A program made the translations under genes and the position numbers. The notes beneath the pieces are model-generated. The model searched no databases. It was not told the DNA's origin and saw only the letters and a program-made list of their open reading frames with translations. From assembly GCF_001435775.1 (NCBI RefSeq), contig NZ_AZFK01000002.1, positions 1 through 49,515 of the forward strand: 49,515 nt of DNA. The letters run 5' to 3'. The stretch comes from Limosilactobacillus ingluviei DSM 15946. GTDB lineage: Bacteria; Bacillota; Bacilli; Lactobacillales; Lactobacillaceae. Below are positions 46,407 to 49,515 of this stretch, piece after piece (the first letter of the stretch is position 1; every line of letters begins with the position of its first letter).

Positions 46407-47078
46407 ATGGATTTTGCCTACATGTTAAAAGTCTTCCCGCAGATTGGCCGGTATGTCCCGGTGACGCTTTTAATGGCGATTGTCGCCATGGGCTTGGCAA
46501 TCGTGGTGGCGACGGTCCTCAGCATTGGCCAGCGCTACCCGGTGGTCCAGCGGCTGGTGGCCGGGTATTTGTTGATCTTTCGGGGGTTTCCGACCCTGGT
46601 GATCTTTTTCGTTGGCTACTATGGCCTACCCCAGCTTTGGCATGGCCAGTCGCTTTTGCCGGCCGGGGCCGCTGCGACGGTTTGTCTCGCGTTGAAAGAG
46701 GGGGCCTACCTAACGGAAATTTTCCGAGCTGGGCTGGCCAGTGTTGGTCGTGGCCAACTGGAAGCGGGCTTGGCGCTCGGCCTTTCCAAGGCAGTTGTTT
46801 ACCGGCGGGTGATCATTCCCCAGGCAATTCCGATCATGATTCCCCCGGTCGGTAATACCTTTATTGGCCTGCTGAAAGAAACTTCGTTGGCCTTTTCGAT
46901 TGGGGTAACGGAGCTGTTTGGGGCCGGCAAGTTGCTGGCAACGGAAAACCTCGCTTACCTTGAAGTTTACTTGGTGGTCGGCAGCTGGTACGTGATTCTG
47001 ATTTACGTTTACACCCATTTGCAACAATGGTTGGAAACTCGGGTCGCCCGGCGCTTTGGTAAGGAGGCACGCGCGTGA
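46407..47078 (+). CDS. Amino-acid ABC transporter permease
   Basis: A 223-residue permease with about five membrane segments, LIFRGFPTLVIFFVGYYGLP, and an EAA loop QLEAGLALGLSKAVVYRRVIIPQAIPIMIPP. TGAGGAGGACCTC precedes the ATG. No ATPase gene follows; the next gene is LanC-like and overlaps by four bases (GTGA). The missing ATPase may be the one at 27.9 kb or elsewhere. Confidence 0.87.
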   Translation: MDFAYMLKVFPQIGRYVPVTLLMAIVAMGLAIVVATVLSIGQRYPVVQRLVAGYLLIFRGFPTLVIFFVGYYGLPQLWHGQSLLPAGAAATVCLALKEGAYLTEIFRAGLASVGRGQLEAGLALGLSKAVVYRRVIIPQAIPIMIPPVGNTFIGLLKETSLAFSIGVTELFGAGKLLATENLAYLEVYLVVGSWYVILIYVYTHLQQWLETRVARRFGKEARA

Positions 47079-48382
47079 AAAACCAATATTTACCGTTGGC
47101 TAAGCGGGTGGCGCACCGGTTGGATCAACACCTGAAAAAGACACCGGCGGGGCTGACTTGGGACATCAGTCACTCCTTTGCGGGTCAGTGGCGCTACTAC
47201 GATGAGGCTTCGCTTTACGCGGGGGCGAGCGGGATCATCAAATTTTACCTGCTCCTGGCTCAGGTTAGTGGCGAAACCCGTTACTTTACGACGGCCTATC
47301 AGGCGGGGCAGGAACTGGCCGCCCGGGCACTGGCGCCAGCTGAGCACCTTGAGAAAGCCTTTAGCAAGTATGCTTACACGACGGGCCTGGGAGGAGTGGC
47401 CCAAGCTTTGGCCTGGCTCGATCAAGCCCAGCCAACGCCTCGCTTTGCCCAGGCGATTTGCCAGATTCTACAGGGCATCGTGGCTGAACAGCGACCGGAT
47501 GGGGCCTGGAGTGGTCAAATTGGGATTGTTGCCGATGGCGGGACGGCCCTTTTGTTGGGGCATTTGGCGCCACGCTACCAGATTCCCGGCTGGCAAGCCG
47601 CTTTGCGTAAATTTGGTGCTTACGTTTTGCGCCAACGGCAGGTCGATGCACATGGCCAGGCTTACTACGTGGGCTTGGATCTGAACTACGTTGGTGGCCC
47701 AGCTGCCAAGTTCAATACTGGGTTTCCCCTTGGTCCGGCGGGAGTGGCTTACACCCTGCTTAAATTGGCGGCTTGGACTGGCGAGGACCGGTTTACAGCT
47801 GGCGTGACCGGGATTCGCGAATTTTACGAGTACTATGGGCAAAAGGAGGCGATCTTGCTGCCACATTATCATCCGGATACGGAGGGGATCTGCTACGTCG
47901 GCTACTGTGGGGGGCCAGTAGGGGTGGCCCGCTACTTTTACCAGCTAGCCCTTCAGCAAGACGATCGCCAGGCCGCTCGCGATTTTGCCGCGGCAATTGC
48001 CGGACTGGACCTGGTGCAAGCCCCGGCTAAGCGCTCGGCGGGCTACTGGCAGACTGAGAACTACTGCTGCGGGACGGCTGGAATCCTAAACTTGCAGTTG
48101 GGGGCGTATTTGGCCACGGGCCAGCCGGCCTACCTGACCCAAGCGCAAGCGACCGGTCAACTGCTGGTCAACCGGGCCGTTCAAACGACACAGGCCGTCT
48201 ACTGGCACCAGGCTTTTGAGCGGAAGGTACCGACCAACATTACGGCGGCGTTGGGCTATTACGATGGTGCCGCCGGAATTGCCAGTCAGCTGTTGGAACT
48301 GGGCGAAATTGAGCAGGGGCATTTAAACACCCATCGTTTGATTGACGATCCCTATCCGGCGACTTGGAAGCTGAGCCAATAA
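47075..48382 (+). CDS. LanC-like protein in a cysteine-controlled operon
   Basis: A 435-residue protein with the (alpha/alpha)-barrel repeat signs of LanC/LanCL cyclases: SLYAGASGIIKFYLLLAQ (early G-x-x-G), LGGVAQALAWL, YCGGPVGVARYFYQLAL (equivalent of WCYGxPG, first zinc Cys), NYCCGTAGILNLQLGAYLATG (equivalent of CHGxAG), and a final GYYDGAAGIASQLLEL. The third zinc ligand would be Cys instead of His. LanC enzymes add Cys thiols to dehydroamino acids; LanCL proteins bind glutathione. No precursor peptide or LanB/LanM is nearby. GGAGG precedes the GTG start. Confidence 0.78.
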   Translation: MKNQYLPLAKRVAHRLDQHLKKTPAGLTWDISHSFAGQWRYYDEASLYAGASGIIKFYLLLAQVSGETRYFTTAYQAGQELAARALAPAEHLEKAFSKYAYTTGLGGVAQALAWLDQAQPTPRFAQAICQILQGIVAEQRPDGAWSGQIGIVADGGTALLLGHLAPRYQIPGWQAALRKFGAYVLRQRQVDAHGQAYYVGLDLNYVGGPAAKFNTGFPLGPAGVAYTLLKLAAWTGEDRFTAGVTGIREFYEYYGQKEAILLPHYHPDTEGICYVGYCGGPVGVARYFYQLALQQDDRQAARDFAAAIAGLDLVQAPAKRSAGYWQTENYCCGTAGILNLQLGAYLATGQPAYLTQAQATGQLLVNRAVQTTQAVYWHQAFERKVPTNITAALGYYDGAAGIASQLLELGEIEQGHLNTHRLIDDPYPATWKLSQ

Positions 48383-48395
48383 TTTCCCGGGAAAT
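48382..48395 (+). promoter_or_regulatory. Palindromic operator candidate, copy 2
   Basis: ATTTCCCGGGAAAT, identical to the core at 44208-44221, sits 15 bases before TATAAT (48411-48416), where a -35 would be. Confidence 0.6.
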
Positions 48396-48410
48396 ATGCT
48401 CCCAAACGCG

Positions 48411-48416
48411 TATAAT
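48411..48416 (+). promoter_or_regulatory. -10 box of the glycerate kinase remnant
   Basis: TATAAT; the -35 position is occupied by the palindrome and has no consensus, suggesting an activated or repressor-controlled promoter. Confidence 0.45.
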
Positions 48417-48446
48417 TTAAGTAAATTGCGCGAAAGGGTGGGGGAA

Positions 48447-49462
48447 ATGAAGATCGTAATCGCACCAGATTCGTTTAAGGGGTCACTGACGGCCAAAGAA
48501 GTCGGTGAAGCCATCCAAGTCGGGTTAAAGCAGATTTGGCCGGATGCGGAATACGTGTTGGTCCCGATGGCCGACGGGGGTGAAGGGACGGTCCAAGCCC
48601 TGGTTGATGCGACGGGCGGGCGCTTTATAACGCGCACGGTCACTGGTCCCTTAGGCTTGCCGGTCGCCGCTCGTTACGGCTTACTTGGTCAGGGGCAAAC
48701 CGCGGTGATTGAGATGGCCGCGGCCAGCGGCTTACCCTTGGTACCGGCTGATCAATTAAATCCGCTCTTGACGACGACTTACGGGACCGGCGAATTGGTT
48801 CGCGATGCCCTCGATCAGGGGGTGCGCGAAATTATTTTGGGCCTGGGCGGCTCAGCGACCAATGATGGTGGCGCGGGGCTAGCCCAGGCCTTGGGGGCGC
48901 ATTTGTTGGATCAAAGTGGCCAGGAGTTGCCCTTCGGCGGGGGCGCCCTGGGTGAACTAGCTCAAATCGACGTCAGCCAGCTGGACCCACGGTTAGCCGA
49001 AGTTAAAATCAAGTTGGCTTCCGACGTCACCAATCCGCTGACCGGGCCGCCGGGGGCTTAGGTGCCGGCCTGTTAGCCTTCACCCACGCCAGCCTCCACC
49101 CCGGGGTGGAACTGGTGGTAGAGGCAACCAATTTAAAACGGAAAGCGCACGGCGCCGACCTGGCTTTCACCGGGGAAGGCAGTCTTGATTTTCAGACCCG
49201 CTTTGGCAAAACCCCGTACGGAGTGGCCCAGGCGATTAAAGCCGTTGCCCCGCACGCGCCGGTGATCGCCCTTACCGGACACATTGGCCCCGGCGGCGCG
49301 GACTTGACTGATGTGATCGACGCCGTCTTTGCGACCCCCACCGGAGCCAAGGTGTTAACCCAAGCGATGGCAGAAGCAAAGGCTGATCTTGAAATTACTG
49401 CCACGCAAATTGCCCGGCTCTGGGAAGCGCAAAATAAAAAATTGCGGATGAATGGGAATTGA
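48447..49462 (+). pseudogene. glxK: Glycerate kinase with internal deletion and frameshift
   Basis: The N-terminal part is normal: MKIVIAPDSFKGSLTAKEVG, VPMADGGEGTVQALVDATGG, GGSATNDGGAGLAQALG, up to DVTNPLTGPPGA, where a stop occurs at 49061. From about 49058 another frame resumes LGAGLLAFTHASLHPGVELV, then DLAFTGEGSLDFQTRFGKTPYGVA to 49462. Relative to the family about 45 residues between NPLxGPxGA and GGLGAG are lost, together with the frame, at a GGGGC match. The start follows AAAGGGTGGGGG. Not a functional kinase as read. Confidence 0.88.
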
Positions 49463-49515
49463 CACACGACATATTTATAGATTAATGTCATTAAGTTAAG
49501 CTCTTGACACCAAAT
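49463..49515 (+). other. Intergenic end of window
   Basis: TTGACA at 49504-49509 may begin a promoter for a gene beyond the window; nothing else is supported. Confidence 0.3.

Noticed and set aside
48405-48416. Fourth CGTATA competence-type promoter (CGCGTATAAT).
   Set aside because: No AAAAAT 12 bases upstream and the TATAAT is a plain sigma-A -10.
49055-49110. Programmed frameshift in glycerate kinase.
   Set aside because: About 45 conserved residues are missing at the junction, so a deletion, not recoding, explains it.

Overview
The window looks like chromosome of a moderately GC-rich lactobacillus, most likely Limosilactobacillus fermentum or a close relative. This is inferred from the protein types, the gene order (dnaX-ybaB-recR-yaaL-tmk-darA-holB-yabA-rsmI), SD-led genes, and CTG/CGG-rich codon use supported by duplicated tRNA-Leu(CAG) and tRNA-Arg(CCG) genes. 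No rRNA, IS element, prophage or CRISPR array is visible.

Layout. 0.1-2.4 kb: KimA-type potassium permease and a small membrane protein. 2.4-5.9 kb: YigZ, then the late-competence pair comFA-comFC and the ribosome hibernation factor hpf. 6.1-13.1 kb: DNA replication/repair operon (dnaX, ybaB, recR, yaaL, tmk, c-di-AMP receptor darA, holB, yabA), then rsmI and an acyl-ACP thioesterase. 13.2-14.8 kb: three small-protein genes and a tandemly duplicated tRNA-Arg/tRNA-Leu pair. 14.9-16.4 kb: succinate-semialdehyde dehydrogenase with a cre-like site on its promoter. 16.5-24.6 kb (minus strand): MFS-aroE-aroD-aroH-aroC-PDT-like-aroA-tyrA-aroK, headed by a Phe/Tyr-rich leader peptide and terminator. 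24.7-26.3 kb: a methionine-type T-box before a metB-like/hom deletion remnant. 26.3-29.6 kb: a complete amino-acid ABC transporter behind a leader peptide ending Cys-Cys. 29.6-34.9 kb: M20 peptidase, an Rpn nuclease gene with an internal start and a duplicated 3' end, and several unknowns. 34.9-44.2 kb: a visibly AT-richer restriction/defence island (Vsr, Z1 ATPase, MORC/MutL-like ATPase, two unknowns, NgoFVII-type PLD nuclease, C5 methyltransferase). 44.2-49.5 kb: an acidic W/D-repeat protein, a second Cys-leader operon (binding protein, permease, LanC-like enzyme), and a glycerate kinase pseudogene.

The main signals are regulatory. (1) Three amino-acid leader-peptide attenuators (one aromatic, two cysteine) and one T-box lie within 21 kb, each matched to the genes behind it. 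(2) One promoter motif (AAAAAT-N12-CGTATA) precedes comFA, the rpn gene and an unknown ORF, suggesting a competence-sigma regulon that includes a nuclease. (3) A LanC-like protein is tied to cysteine starvation and an ATPase-less transporter. (4) The rpn gene has an intragenic start duplicated into a stand-alone, now frameshifted, copy. Methionine genes are decayed while cysteine import is kept under attenuation, suggesting a strain that imports its sulfur amino acids.
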